Of a stretch of DNA of 64,000 bases, positions 18,360 to 27,761 are shown in pieces; position 1 is the first letter of the stretch, and each line of letters begins with the position of its first letter. This DNA is from Rhodopseudomonas palustris (GTDB lineage: Bacteria > Pseudomonadota > Alphaproteobacteria > Rhizobiales > Xanthobacteraceae). Below the pieces are notes generated by a model that searched no databases, was not told the DNA's origin, and worked only from the letters and a program-made list of their open reading frames with translations. Position numbers and translations under genes: made by a program. The stretch is from positions 2,294,001 to 2,358,000 of the forward strand of contig NZ_CP140155.1 in NCBI RefSeq assembly GCF_034479375.1. The letters run 5' to 3'.

Positions 18360-19511
18360 ATGACCAAGACCGCCGCCGCTCGCGCGACCGGATCCGCCGA
18401 GTGGGCGGAGGCGCTGCTGCAATCGTTCAGCCAGGCCGGCTATGTCCGGGCCGAGCCGGCGATCCTGCAGCCGGCCGACCCGTTCCTCGACCTCTCCGGC
18501 GAGGACATCCGCAAGAGCCTCTACCTCACCACCGATTCCAGCGGCGAAGAGCTGTGCCTGCGCCCCGACCTGACGATTCCCGTCGCGCGCGACTATCTCG
18601 CCTCGCCCGGCGCCGGCCAGCCGGCGGGGTTCTGCTATCTCGGCCCGGTGTTCCGCCAACGCAGCGGCAAGCCGAGCGAGTTCCTGCAGGCCGGCATCGA
18701 ATCCTTCGGCCGACAGGACCGCGCCGCGGCGGACGCCGAGATGCTGGCGCTCGGGCTGGAAGCAACTTCCGCATTCGGCCTCACTGAAATCGACATCCGC
18801 ACCGGCGACGTCGCGTTGTTCTCGGCGCTGATCGACGCGCTCGGGCTGTATCCGGTGTGGCGGCGGCGGCTGATGAAGGACTTCAACCGTAAGATCAGCC
18901 TGGCGCAGGACCTCGAGCGGCTGACGCTCGCGACCTCCAGCGCCAACGAATACGAGGGCGTGCTGGCGGCGCTGGCCGGCTCCGACCGCAAGGCGGCGCT
19001 GGCGCTGGTCACCGACCTGATGTCGATCGCCGGCGCCACCACGCTCGGCGGCCGCGCGGTGTCCGAGATCGCCGACCGCTTCCTCGAACAATCGACGCTG
19101 AAGAGCGGCGCGCTGCCGCGCGACGCGCTGCAGAAGATCCAGCGCTTCCTCGCCATCAGCGGCGATCCGAACGACGCGCTGCAACAGCTTCGCGCGCTCG
19201 CCGCCGACGCCCAACTTGCGATCGATGCGGCGATCGATCAGTTCGAGAGCCGGATCGGCTTCATGGCCGCGCGCGGCATCGACCTCGCAAAGACCCGGTT
19301 CTCGACCTCGTTCGGCCGCGGCGTCGATTACTACACCGGCTTCGAATTCGAGCTTCACCGCGCCGGCAATGGCGACGATCCGCTGGTCGCCGGCGGCCGC
19401 TATGACGGGCTGATGAGTCAGCTCGGCGCGAGCGCCCCGATCCCCGCGGTCGGCTTCTCGATCTGGATCGAGGCGATGACGCAAACCACGGTCTCCGGAG
19501 GTGCGGCATGA
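18360..19511 (+). CDS. hisZ: ATP phosphoribosyltransferase regulatory subunit
   Basis: HisZ is a catalytically inactive histidyl-tRNA synthetase-like protein that forms a complex with short-form HisG, the first enzyme of histidine synthesis. The 383-residue sequence has class II synthetase-like motifs ([60 protein letters not shown]) but lacks the tRNA-binding C-terminal domain of true HisS. It is coupled to hisG by ATGA overlap. The partner gene being adjacent supports HisZ rather than HisS. Confidence 0.95.
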   Translation: MTKTAAARATGSAEWAEALLQSFSQAGYVRAEPAILQPADPFLDLSGEDIRKSLYLTTDSSGEELCLRPDLTIPVARDYLASPGAGQPAGFCYLGPVFRQRSGKPSEFLQAGIESFGRQDRAAADAEMLALGLEATSAFGLTEIDIRTGDVALFSALIDALGLYPVWRRRLMKDFNRKISLAQDLERLTLATSSANEYEGVLAALAGSDRKAALALVTDLMSIAGATTLGGRAVSEIADRFLEQSTLKSGALPRDALQKIQRFLAISGDPNDALQQLRALAADAQLAIDAAIDQFESRIGFMAARGIDLAKTRFSTSFGRGVDYYTGFEFELHRAGNGDDPLVAGGRYDGLMSQLGASAPIPAVGFSIWIEAMTQTTVSGGAA

Positions 19512-20485
19512 GCGCGCCGTTCGTTCTCGCGGTCCCGTCCAAGGGCCGCCTGCAGGAAAACGCCGAAGCCTTCTTCGCCCGCGCCGGTCTGGCGCTGTCG
19601 AAGTCCGGCGGCGCCCGCGACTATCGCGGCACCATCGCCGGCCTCGACAATGTCGAGGTCGCGTATCTGTCGGCCAGCGAGATCGCCGCCAATCTGGCGC
19701 GCGGCTCGGTGCATTTCGGCGTCACCGGCGAGGATCTGCTGCGCGAGAGCATCGCCGACGCCGACCGCCGCGTGCTGCTGATCGACGGGCTCGGCTTCGG
19801 CTACGCCAATGTGGTCGTCGCGGTGCCGCAGGCGTGGATCGACGTCCGCACCATGGCGGATCTCGACGACGTCACCACCGGCTTCCGCGCCCAGCACAAT
19901 CGAAGGATGCGGGTCGCGACCAAATACATCAACCTGACGCGCGGCTTCTTCGCCCAGCACAATGTCGTCGACTACCGCATCGTCGAAAGCGCCGGCGCCA
20001 CCGAGGGCGCGCCCGCGGTCGGCACCGCGGAGATGATCGTCGACATCACCACCACCGGCGCGACGCTGGCCGCCAACGGCCTCAAGGTGCTCGACGACGG
20101 CGTCATGCTGCGCAGCCAGGCCAATCTGGTCGCCTCGCGCGACGCCGACTGGTCGGACGAGACGCGCGAGACGGCGCGCGTGATCCTCGACCAGATCGCC
20201 TCGCGCGCCCGCGCCAGCAAATACAAGGAAGTCCGCACCCGCTTCACGGGCTGCAACGACGCGCTGCTCGCCGAGGCGCACAGCCGGTTCGGCGTGGTGT
20301 CGCCGTTCGGCGGGCCGACCTCCTCGGGGATGCTGACGCTGCACTGCCCGCCGGCGCAGATCTACGGGCTCGGCAGCTTCCTGCGCGACCACGGCGCCGA
20401 CACGGTGTCGGTGGCCTCGCTCGACTACGTGTTCGACAAGGACAATCCGCTGTTCAGCAAACTTGCAGCATTCCTGAGGCAATAA
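19508..20485 (+). CDS. hisG: ATP phosphoribosyltransferase catalytic subunit
   Basis: HisG condenses ATP with PRPP, the first step of histidine synthesis. The sequence begins [20 protein letters not shown] and has the PRPP-binding segment [20 protein letters not shown] followed by ITTTGATL. At 325 residues it is longer than the usual short form but lacks a recognisable C-terminal regulatory ACT-like domain, fitting its dependence on HisZ. Its ATG overlaps the hisZ stop. About 110 non-coding bases follow before the next gene. Confidence 0.95.
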   Translation: MSAPFVLAVPSKGRLQENAEAFFARAGLALSKSGGARDYRGTIAGLDNVEVAYLSASEIAANLARGSVHFGVTGEDLLRESIADADRRVLLIDGLGFGYANVVVAVPQAWIDVRTMADLDDVTTGFRAQHNRRMRVATKYINLTRGFFAQHNVVDYRIVESAGATEGAPAVGTAEMIVDITTTGATLAANGLKVLDDGVMLRSQANLVASRDADWSDETRETARVILDQIASRARASKYKEVRTRFTGCNDALLAEAHSRFGVVSPFGGPTSSGMLTLHCPPAQIYGLGSFLRDHGADTVSVASLDYVFDKDNPLFSKLAAFLRQ

Positions 20486-20597
20486 TGCCGGGTTATGGTT
20501 CCGCCGACATGGCGACAGCACCGCGCCGCCGCCATATCGTGCAGTGGACCGATGCGTGCGGAACTAACAACACAGCAAGCCAAGCCGGAACCGACCG

Positions 20598-21641
20598 ATG
20601 AGACTGGGGAGTGACCTGTCAGGCCTGAGCGCCGGTGCAAGCGCAGTTGCGCTGGGGCTGTCGATCGTGGTGCCGGCGTTCAACGAGGCCGCCGGATTGC
20701 CGGCGCTGCACGATCGGCTGGCGACGCTCGCGGCGACGCTGCGGCAGCGCTACGGGCTGGCCTGCGAAGTGGTCTATGTCGACGACGGCAGCGCCGATGC
20801 GACGCTGAGCATCGCCCGCAACCTGCCGGCCAATGGCATCGACGTCCAGGTGGTGTCGCTGTCGCGCAATTTCGGCAAGGAGGCAGCCCTGCTCGCCGGC
20901 CTCGATCACGCCCGCCGCGGCGCGGTGCTGTTCATGGACGGCGATGGCCAGCACGCGCCGGAGCTGGTCGAGAAGCTGGTGTCGCACTGGATCGACGACG
21001 GCTACGACGTCGTCTACACCGCGAAGGCGCATCGCGACAACGAGCCGCGGCTGCGCCGCGCCGCGGTGCGCGGCTTCTACGCGATGATCAATTGGGGCGC
21101 GCGGCAGAAGATTCCGGAAGACGCCGGCGACTTCCGGTTGCTGTCGCCGCGCGCCGCCGCGGCGCTGAAGCTGCTGCCCGAGCGCAACCGCTTCTTCAAG
21201 GGGCTGGCGAGCTGGATCGGCTTCAAGCAGTTCCGGGTCGACTACGAACCGGCGCCGCGCACCCACGGTTTCACCACTTTCAGCGCCGGCCGGCTGATCG
21301 GCCTGTCGATCGAAGGCCTGACCTCGTTCTCGGTGGCGCCGCTGCGGATCGCCAGCCTGCTCGGCGCCGCATTGGCGCTCGGCGCGTTCCTGTTCGGACT
21401 GTCGATTCTATGGGAGACCTGGGTCGGCGGCAAGTCGGTGCCGGGCTATCCGTCGCTGATGGTCGGCATGATGACGATCGGCGGCGTGCAATTGCTGATG
21501 ATCGGCATCGTCGGCGAGTATATCGGCAAGATCCTGTCCGAGCTGAAGGCGCGGCCGATCTACTTCGTCGCCGAGCACAGCGTCCGGAATTCCGAGCCGA
21601 ACGCCGACGCCGGCCCGGCCAAGCAGACCGCCGCCGAATGA
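20598..21641 (+). CDS. GT2 polyprenyl-phosphate glycosyltransferase (ArnC/DPM1-like)
   Basis: A 347-residue membrane-anchored family 2 glycosyltransferase with VVPAFNEAAGLPAL, VDDGSADATL at 61-70 and MDGDGQHAPELV around 113-124. Two C-terminal membrane helices end GEYIGKILSELKARPIY. It probably loads a sugar on undecaprenyl phosphate. It is coupled by ATGA overlap to a YdjC-family deacetylase, the same pairing as FlmF2 with NaxD in Francisella and functionally similar to ArnC with ArnD. It shares architecture with the protein encoded at 8498-9502. Confidence 0.92.
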   Translation: MRLGSDLSGLSAGASAVALGLSIVVPAFNEAAGLPALHDRLATLAATLRQRYGLACEVVYVDDGSADATLSIARNLPANGIDVQVVSLSRNFGKEAALLAGLDHARRGAVLFMDGDGQHAPELVEKLVSHWIDDGYDVVYTAKAHRDNEPRLRRAAVRGFYAMINWGARQKIPEDAGDFRLLSPRAAAALKLLPERNRFFKGLASWIGFKQFRVDYEPAPRTHGFTTFSAGRLIGLSIEGLTSFSVAPLRIASLLGAALALGAFLFGLSILWETWVGGKSVPGYPSLMVGMMTIGGVQLLMIGIVGEYIGKILSELKARPIYFVAEHSVRNSEPNADAGPAKQTAAE

Positions 21642-22486
21642 GCGACGCTGCGCCGCGGCGGATCTGGCTGTGCGCCGACGATTACGGCATCAGCCCGGGC
21701 GTCAACCGCGCGATCCTCGACCTGATCGAGCGCCGGCGTATCAACGCGACGTCGGTGATGATGGTGGCGCCGGCGATCACTCGGACCGACGTCCGCGCTC
21801 TGCTCGACGCCACCGCCGCCAATCCCGACTGCGCCATCGGCCTGCACGCGACGCTGACCGCGCCGTTCTCGCCGCTGACGATGCACTACCGGCCGCTGCA
21901 TGGCGGGATCTTCCTGCCGCTCGGCCGCAAGCTGCGTGGCAGCCTGCTGCGCCGGCACGACCCGCATCTGATCGCCGCGGAATTGACCGCGCAGCTCGAA
22001 GCCTTCGCCGAGCGGTTCGGACGGATGCCGGACTACGTCGACGGCCATCAGCACGTGCAACTGTTTCCGCAGGTCCGCGACGCCTTCGTCGGCGTGGTGA
22101 AGGCGCTGGCGCCGAACGCCTGGGTCCGGCAATGCGGCCGCGCGCAGCCGCTGGCGCAACGACTGGGCGCACCGAAGCCGCTCTTGCTCGACGTGCTCAG
22201 CCGGCAATTCCGGCTGCGCGCGACGCGCGCCGGGCTGGCGTTCAATCCCGGCTTCGCCGGCGCCTATGATTTTGCCCGCGAGACCGATTTCGAAAAGCTG
22301 CTGGCGTCGTTTCTCGACGGCCTGCCCGACGGCGGGCTGGTGATGTGCCATCCCGGCTTCGTCGATGATGTGCTGATCAGTCTCGATCCGTTCACCGATC
22401 AGCGCGAACGCGAACACGCTTTTCTCGCCGGCGACCGCTTCCTGCCGCTACTCGCGGAGCACAATGTGATCTTGGCGACAAAGTGA
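21638..22486 (+). CDS. ChbG/HpnK (YdjC)-family carbohydrate deacetylase
   Basis: A 282-residue metal-dependent deacetylase of the YdjC fold. Metal-site residues are visible: Asp14-Asp15 in CADDYGIS, His70 in GLHATL, and the DGHQH motif with His137 and His139. MCHPGFVDD is present near the C-terminus. The start ATG at 21638 overlaps the glycosyltransferase stop. Known members act on chitooligosaccharides, hopanoid GlcNAc (HpnK) or lipid-linked GalNAc (NaxD). The partner glycosyltransferase favours a lipid-linked N-acetylhexosamine here, by inference. Confidence 0.9.
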   Translation: MSDAAPRRIWLCADDYGISPGVNRAILDLIERRRINATSVMMVAPAITRTDVRALLDATAANPDCAIGLHATLTAPFSPLTMHYRPLHGGIFLPLGRKLRGSLLRRHDPHLIAAELTAQLEAFAERFGRMPDYVDGHQHVQLFPQVRDAFVGVVKALAPNAWVRQCGRAQPLAQRLGAPKPLLLDVLSRQFRLRATRAGLAFNPGFAGAYDFARETDFEKLLASFLDGLPDGGLVMCHPGFVDDVLISLDPFTDQREREHAFLAGDRFLPLLAEHNVILATK

Positions 22487-22509
22487 CCTGCGGGCGCAAG
22501 CCCGCGGTC
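22485..22509 (+). terminator. hairpin after the deacetylase gene
   Basis: GACC-T-GCGGGC / GCAA loop / GCCCGC-GGTC forms a strong stem with one bulge directly at the stop codon. No T-tract follows, so it may be a weak terminator or a transcript-stabilising hairpin. Confidence 0.45.
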
Positions 22510-22665
22510 ACTCCGGCGCCGGTCGTTCTGTCGCATACCAAAAATTAATCCCGGCCGGGACTTATTGCGGCCCAAACCCTCCCTACATTTTCCAGGCTCA
22601 CGCCCGCTGCGCCGCTTTCCGCGATCGCGCGTCGTGTGAGGTAACGGATGCTCAGGGAGACCATC

Positions 22666-23496
22666 ATGACACCGCAAGAACGCCAGCTTGTGGACGATCT
22701 GTTCGAAAGGCTCGCCCGTCTCGAATCCGCCCCGCGCGATCCCGACGCAGCCGCGGCAATCGCCCAGGGCCAGCGGGTTGCGCCGAATGCGATCTATGGG
22801 CTGGTGCAGACCGTGCTGGTGCAGGACGAGGCGCTGAAGCGAGCGCACGAGCGCATTCAGGAACTGGAAAGCGACGGCGAAGCCGACTCTCATCGCGGCG
22901 GCGGCTTCCTCGACACGATGCGTGATACGATCTTCGGTCAGGGTCAGCAGCGCGGTTCGGTCCCGAACGTGCCGCCTCCCGGCGGCGGCCGACCGGCCTG
23001 GAATACCGGGCAGGTGCTCGGACAACAGCAGATGGGCCAACCTTCACCCGGCCAATACGCCCCGCAACAGGGCGGCGGATTCGGCAGCCCGTTCGGCGGC
23101 GGCGCGGCTTCGCCGATGGGCGGCGGCGGTGGATCGTTCCTCGGCACCGCCGCGGCGGCGGCGGCCGGTGTGGTCGGCGGCTCGCTGCTGCTCTCCAGCA
23201 TCCGCGGCATGATGGGCGGCGGCAGCGGCCAGCAGAGCGCGGCGGATCAGTCCGGCCTCGGCGGCGGCACCCAGAGCCCGTGGGGCGGCGATTCCTCGGG
23301 CGGCAATCTCGCGCAGCAGGCCGGCCTCGGCGACATCGGCTCGCAGCGCGGCGGCGTCGATGACGGCTCGTCGCGCCAGAGCGCGATGGATCCGGGATCG
23401 AGCAACGATCGCATGGCCGACGCCGGCTACGACCAGGACGACATGGATCTCGACTCCGACGATTTCGACGGCGGCGGCGACAGCGACTTCGCCTGA
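22666..23496 (+). CDS. DUF2076 domain protein
   Basis: A 276-residue protein whose first 75 residues (MTPQERQLVDDLFERLARLE and on) match the DUF2076 N-terminal helical region. The rest is Gly/Gln/Pro-rich with one hydrophobic Ala/Gly segment (GTAAAAAAGVVGGSLLLSSI) and a very acidic tail. The start ATG at 22666 has GGGAGA just upstream, better than the in-frame ATG at 22648. Function unknown; location may be envelope-associated. It converges on the L,D-transpeptidase gene with a shared hairpin between them. Confidence 0.87.
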   Translation: MTPQERQLVDDLFERLARLESAPRDPDAAAAIAQGQRVAPNAIYGLVQTVLVQDEALKRAHERIQELESDGEADSHRGGGFLDTMRDTIFGQGQQRGSVPNVPPPGGGRPAWNTGQVLGQQQMGQPSPGQYAPQQGGGFGSPFGGGAASPMGGGGGSFLGTAAAAAAGVVGGSLLLSSIRGMMGGGSGQQSAADQSGLGGGTQSPWGGDSSGGNLAQQAGLGDIGSQRGGVDDGSSRQSAMDPGSSNDRMADAGYDQDDMDLDSDDFDGGGDSDFA

Positions 23497-23526
23497 ACCG
23501 ACCGGGTTCGCCACTCCCCGAACAGA

Positions 23527-23550
23527 AACGGCCGCCCACGGGCGGCCGTT
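23527..23550. terminator. bidirectional hairpin between convergent genes
   Basis: AACGGCCGCC and GGCGGCCGTT form a ten-base-pair perfect stem between the stops of the DUF2076 gene and the L,D-transpeptidase gene. It is short and GC-rich with A residues on one side and T on the other, so it can serve both strands. Confidence 0.7.
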
Positions 23551-23570
23551 GTCGTGACGGGCGGCGGCGA

Positions 23571-24356
23571 TCAGATCACCACCACCCGCGCGCCGACATT
23601 GACGCGGCCATAGAGGTCGATGACGTCCTCGTTGCGCATCCGGATGCAGCCGGAGGAGACGTTGGTGCCGATCGTCCACGGTTCGTTGGAGCCGTGGATC
23701 CGATACAGCGACGAGCCGAGATACATCGCCCGCGCGCCGAGCGGATTGTCCGGGCCGCCTTCCATGTGCCGCGGCAGATCGGGACGGCGCGCCAGCATTT
23801 CCTTCGGCGGCGTCCAGGACGGCCATTCGCGCTTGGCGGAGATCGTCTTGACGCCCGACCAGGTGAAGCCCGGCCGGCCGACGCCGATGCCGTAGCGCAG
23901 TGCCCGGCCGTCGCCCTGCACCAGGTACAGAAACTTGTTCGGCGTATCGACGACGATGGTCCCCGGCTTTTCGTTGCCCTGGTAATCGACGAGTTGCTTT
24001 TCGTATCGCGGATCGAACGCCGGCCGCGCCGGATCGATCGCCTCGGGCTGACGCATGGCCTGCGGATCCATCGGCGGCAGGTATTGACGCCGCTGCTCGT
24101 AGGACGGCGGTGGCTCGTAGTAACCCGGGTGCGACGGCTCGCCGCCGTCCCTGAAAAGAAACTCGATGAAGCCGCCGCCCATATTGGAGCGTTGCGCCGA
24201 AGCGGTGCGGACCGGCGCGGGCTGCGGCGCCTGGCGCGCCCCGTAAATCACCGTGGGCTCGGGCACCGGTGACGTTTCATAGGCCGCCGCATGTGGCAGG
24301 CCGGCGGCAAGACAGGACGCACTGGTCAACAAGGCGAGTGTGGTTTTCCTGAACAT
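23571..24356 (-). CDS. L,D-transpeptidase (YkuD/ErfK family)
   Basis: A 261-residue secreted enzyme that makes 3-3 peptidoglycan crosslinks or attaches proteins to the wall in the periplasm. It has a signal peptide (FRKTTLALLTSASCLAAG), a Pro/Gln-rich linker and a C-terminal YkuD domain beginning near GTIVVDTPNKFLYLVQGDG. The catalytic motif is present: HGSNEPWTIG followed by SSGCIRM, with Cys as nucleophile. The start at 24356 (MFRKTT) is chosen because the signal peptide begins there; the frame is open to 24473. About 296 non-coding bases follow before the divergent CheZ-like gene. Confidence 0.93.
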   Translation of the reverse strand: MFRKTTLALLTSASCLAAGLPHAAAYETSPVPEPTVIYGARQAPQPAPVRTASAQRSNMGGGFIEFLFRDGGEPSHPGYYEPPPSYEQRRQYLPPMDPQAMRQPEAIDPARPAFDPRYEKQLVDYQGNEKPGTIVVDTPNKFLYLVQGDGRALRYGIGVGRPGFTWSGVKTISAKREWPSWTPPKEMLARRPDLPRHMEGGPDNPLGARAMYLGSSLYRIHGSNEPWTIGTNVSSGCIRMRNEDVIDLYGRVNVGARVVVI

Positions 24357-24652
24357 CGACGTACTCTGAACTGGTTTCGTCGTGGACACGCCCGAAGGCG
24401 CCGGTGAACGCAACGGATCAGAAACCAAAACTCGATCGGTTTGGTAAACGACGGCCCGTTGTGGATTCACCACGTCGGCAAACGGCGCTGTTCTCGAAGA
24501 CAGCGTTTATTTTCCATGAAGTCGCGGCCGGGATGGTTAACCCGGCGTTTCGGCGGTGCCCCGGCCGTTCCGCGGGTTAGTTCCGGACTGGCAACGCACC
24601 GTTAAACAGATGGCACTACAAACAAGTAATTGCCTGAAAACAGGATGAGCCG

Positions 24653-25432
24653 ATGTCACTTCCACGCAAGCGCTTCCGGATCGAAGAACTCACGCTCGGC
24701 AGCGCGCCCCCGCTCGCACCGATCGACTACGAAGCGGGGCCGACTCACCACGACATCATGGCAGAGCTGCGCGCGATACGTGCCCAGATCGTCGGAGGCG
24801 GCGGAGCGGTCGCCACCGGCAGCGGCACGCAGCAGATCAATGCCGCGGCAGCCGCCGAGGCCGCGGAGGCCAAAGCCCTGCTGGCGACCTACCGCGCCCA
24901 GATCGAGCAGTTCGAGAAGCTCAGGATCGAACTCGATCTGATCCACAACGCGATCGACCAGACCAAGCGCGAGATCGCGGTGCTGCACACCAAGAGCTTC
25001 AACGGCGAGGAGATGGCCAAGGTCAACGGCGAACTCGGCGCCGTCGTCGGAGGCACCGAGGAAGCCACCCAGCAGATCCTCGAGGCTGCCGAAGCGATCG
25101 ACCAGGCCGCGACGGCGCTGGGCAAGATCACGTCCGTGGATCAGCAGAAGGCGCTGAGCGAGGAAGTTCAGGAGCGCGTGATCGCGATCTTCGAGGCCTG
25201 CAACTTCCAGGACCTCACCGGCCAGCGCATCAGCAAAGTGATGAGCACCATGAAGTTCATCGAACAGCACATCGTGGCGATGATGGACATCTGGGGCGGC
25301 GTCGACGCGATCAAGGCCCACGCTCCGCCGATCGTCGACCACCGCGAAGGCGACGACAGGCTGCTCAACGGGCCGAAGCTCGACGACGAAGGCCACGCCT
25401 CGCAGGACGACATCGACGCGATGTTCAACTGA
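24653..25432 (+). CDS. CheZ-like CheY-P phosphatase
   Basis: A 259-residue, mostly helical protein. The CheZ catalytic signature is present as ACNFQDLTGQRISKV: Asp187 and Gln191 align with E. coli CheZ Asp143 and Gln147, which activate water on CheY-P. The long helix before it matches the CheZ coiled-coil arm. The last residues, ASQDDIDAMF, resemble the N-terminal CheY-binding peptide of FliM and take the position of the CheZ C-terminal CheY-binding tail. No chemotaxis or flagellar genes are adjacent, so its response regulator must be encoded elsewhere. Confidence 0.87.
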   Translation: MSLPRKRFRIEELTLGSAPPLAPIDYEAGPTHHDIMAELRAIRAQIVGGGGAVATGSGTQQINAAAAAEAAEAKALLATYRAQIEQFEKLRIELDLIHNAIDQTKREIAVLHTKSFNGEEMAKVNGELGAVVGGTEEATQQILEAAEAIDQAATALGKITSVDQQKALSEEVQERVIAIFEACNFQDLTGQRISKVMSTMKFIEQHIVAMMDIWGGVDAIKAHAPPIVDHREGDDRLLNGPKLDDEGHASQDDIDAMFN

Positions 25433-25461
25433 TCGCACGCGCCGCTCGCCACAGACAATTG

Positions 25462-25493
25462 CGCCCCGGTTCCGATCAGGACCGGGGCGTTTT
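25462..25493 (+). terminator. rho-independent terminator of the CheZ-like gene
   Basis: CGCCCCGGT and ACCGGGGCG form a nine-base-pair stem around a ten-base loop, followed directly by TTTT. It starts 30 bases after the stop codon. Confidence 0.9.
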
Positions 25494-25632
25494 GTCGACC
25501 GCCCGAGCCCAGATCACGACCAGCGTGAATCGTCTATCACACGGCGATCCGGTTTCCGGGTTCGCACCCTGGAGCCGCTCTGTCTCCGATGGAATCGGCA
25601 CTGGCCTTCAGGGATACTCGCCGCAGGCACAA

Positions 25633-25740
25633 CCTCATGGTGAGGAGGCGCGAAGCGCCGTCTCGAACCATGCGCCGCCGGCACTGCGTCGCCCCATCCT
25701 TCGAGACGCCCGGCTTTGCCGGGCTCCTCAGGATGAGGAG
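25633..25740. repeat. palindromic intergenic repeat, CCTCATGGTGAGGAG class
   Basis: Left part CCTCATGGTGAGGAGGCGCG and right part ending CTCCTCAGGATGAGGAG are inverted, with nested hairpins (GAGACGCCCGGC). The same class recurs at 39119 and 43965, with a partial copy near 35705. It occupies the gap between the convergent CheZ-like and MFS genes; no gene is seen in the rest of this 371-base gap. Confidence 0.7.
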
Positions 25741-25803
25741 TCACTGCATCCGGCAAGGGCCACATCGCTTCAACAGATCGCTTCAATCAATCGATGAAAC
25801 GCG

Positions 25804-27012
25804 CTAGCGCCGCGACGCCGCCCGCGGCGGCCGGATCAGCAGGAAACATCCCAGCCCGGCCAGCGCCGCCACCATGCCGACCTCGATCACCGCAGCGTCC
25901 GAGAACCGTTCCACCGCCGCCGCGACCACGAACGGCGCCGAGGCCTGAACGAACAGCGCCGGTCGTGCGATCCGGCCGATCACCCGGCCATAGCCCGCAT
26001 GGCCGAACATCAGCAGCGGCAGGCTGCCGCGCGCGATCGTCATCACCCCATTGGCGGCGCCGAAGGCGATACAGAACAGCCCCGCCACCGGGGCGGACAC
26101 GCCGAAGAACGCCAGCATTCCGAACGACACCGCCATCAGGGTGATCGCGCCGCGCGCGATCCACAGCGGATGCGTTCGACCCGCGAGGAGAAAATCGATC
26201 AGCCGCGCCGCCACCTGCGCCGGCCCGAACAGCGCGCCCAGCGTCACCACCGTGGCGCCGCTCAGCCCGCCGCGCTCGAACATCGCCAGCAAATTCGAGG
26301 TGACGCCGGACATGATCAGCGCATGCAGCGCGAACGCCATTGCCAGCAACAGGAATGGCCGCCCTTCCGGCCGCAGCGGCTCTTCCGGCACCGGATGCGG
26401 TCCGGACACGACCGCGCCGTGCGAGGGCGACGGCTTCCGCGGCAGCACGAAGCCGTGCAGCGGCGCGACGATGAAGGCCATCACGGCGGCGAACACCAGA
26501 TAGGTGCCGCGCCAGCCGACATGCTCGAGCAGGAGATGCGTCGCCGGCCAGCCGACCGTCGATGCGAAGCCGCCGGCAAAGGTGACGAAGGTGATCTGCC
26601 GCCGCGCCGAGCTGCCGAACAGCCGGGCCAGCGTCGCGAACGCCGGATCGTACAGGCTCGACGACATCGAAACGCCGATCAGCGCCCAACTCACGAAGTA
26701 CATCGGCCGCGTATCGGTGGTGGCGAGCAGCGCCAGGCCGAGCGCGCCGGCGAGCGCACCGGGCGCCATCACCACATTGCCGCCGTGACGGTCGATCAGG
26801 CCGCCGACGATCGGCGACATGATCCCGGAGATCACCAGCGCCAGCGAGAATCCCGCCATGCCGAAGGCCAGCGACCAGCCGCGATCCGCGGTCAGATGCG
26901 GCATCGTCAGCACGGGCGGGTAGATCAGGATTCCCCAGCACAGGATCTGGGTGATCGCCAGCACCACGACCGCGCGTCCGGGTCCGAACCCGAGATTACG
27001 CAGCGCGGTCAT
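25804..27012 (-). CDS. MFS transporter
   Basis: A 402-residue major facilitator superfamily protein with about twelve hydrophobic segments and a central hydrophilic loop (FVLPRKPSPSHGAVVSG). The loop between helices 2 and 3 has SPIVGGLIDRHGGNVVM, a form of MFS motif A. The substrate cannot be deduced. It runs convergent to the CheZ-like gene and in the same direction as the lipoprotein gene upstream, 41 bases apart. Confidence 0.9.
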   Translation of the reverse strand: MTALRNLGFGPGRAVVVLAITQILCWGILIYPPVLTMPHLTADRGWSLAFGMAGFSLALVISGIMSPIVGGLIDRHGGNVVMAPGALAGALGLALLATTDTRPMYFVSWALIGVSMSSSLYDPAFATLARLFGSSARRQITFVTFAGGFASTVGWPATHLLLEHVGWRGTYLVFAAVMAFIVAPLHGFVLPRKPSPSHGAVVSGPHPVPEEPLRPEGRPFLLLAMAFALHALIMSGVTSNLLAMFERGGLSGATVVTLGALFGPAQVAARLIDFLLAGRTHPLWIARGAITLMAVSFGMLAFFGVSAPVAGLFCIAFGAANGVMTIARGSLPLLMFGHAGYGRVIGRIARPALFVQASAPFVVAAAVERFSDAAVIEVGMVAALAGLGCFLLIRPPRAASRR

Positions 27013-27053
27013 GAAGGCATGGCGTCAGCTCGGCTCGATCGGTCGGTCGGATA

Positions 27054-27572
27054 TCAGGCGCGCGGCGAACACCGCACATAGACCATATTACCGTACCGGG
27101 TCGCGGCATCCTTGTCGATGAACCGGGTGACCAGGGTGCGACCGTCGAACGACAGGATTTCACGATCCTGATCGCCGATCGGACCGGCCGGGCCGATATA
27201 GTTCTTGCCGCCCGGCGATCCCTTCAGCCGCAGTTCCTGCGGCGTCGCCTGATCGGCGAGATGCATGATGACGCCGCCGGTCGCGCCGGCGCCGATCACG
27301 TAGGGATTTTTGCACTGCGACAACGCCGCCTTTTCGGTGCGCGCGCGGTCCGCCGGATTCTGGAACGACGCCAGACCCCAGCGGCCGACGATCTCGTCGG
27401 CGCGAATCGTCGCCGGCACTTCCGGCGGCGGCGCGGGCTCTGCGACCTCGGCCGGCTGCGAGCCGCCCATTCCGCCGAACCCGCCGAAGCTGCCGCACGC
27501 ACCCAGGCCCAGCGCCATCAGAGACGCGATTGCCAAATTCACCGGCGCGCGTGCGTTGCTTGTAATGATCAT
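27054..27572 (-). CDS. outer-membrane-type lipoprotein, unknown function
   Basis: A 172-residue protein starting MIITSNARAPVNLAIASLMA with lipobox LGAC, so the mature protein is lipid-anchored at Cys. A Gly/Pro-rich linker (GGFGGMGGSQPAEVAEPAPP) leads to a compact domain (EIVGRWGLASFQNPADRART, SQCKNPYVIGAG, RFIDKDAATRYGNMVYVRC). GGGGAGA before the ATG at 27572 supports this start over the one at 27641. Function is not recognised. It is divergent from groES and may share the promoter region. Confidence 0.85.
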   Translation of the reverse strand: MIITSNARAPVNLAIASLMALGLGACGSFGGFGGMGGSQPAEVAEPAPPPEVPATIRADEIVGRWGLASFQNPADRARTEKAALSQCKNPYVIGAGATGGVIMHLADQATPQELRLKGSPGGKNYIGPAGPIGDQDREILSFDGRTLVTRFIDKDAATRYGNMVYVRCSPRA

Positions 27573-27722
27573 AACGTCTCCCCGAGAGAACATCCCCATG
27601 CGCCCTTGCGGCACACAAGCGCAAAATGCCACGGCAGGCAATGCGGTCGGCGAAGATGCCGGTGCCCCGATCCGTTTTCGGAGAATCCTACATCAGCCTC
27701 ACCAAGCTATTAAGCCCTCAAC

Positions 27723-27751
27723 TTGACAGAACCAGCATCAAGCCATATTCC
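27723..27751 (+). promoter_or_regulatory. groESL promoter (sigma70-type)
   Basis: TTGACA at 27723-27728, 17 bases, then TATTCC at 27746-27751. The predicted transcription start falls just before the CIRCE operator. In this GC-rich context a perfect -35 is notable. Confidence 0.7.
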
Positions 27752-27761
27752 GGAACCACAA

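Noticed and set aside
25459..25797. 112-codon plus-strand frame after the CheZ-like gene
   Set aside because: It reads through the terminator and a palindromic repeat.
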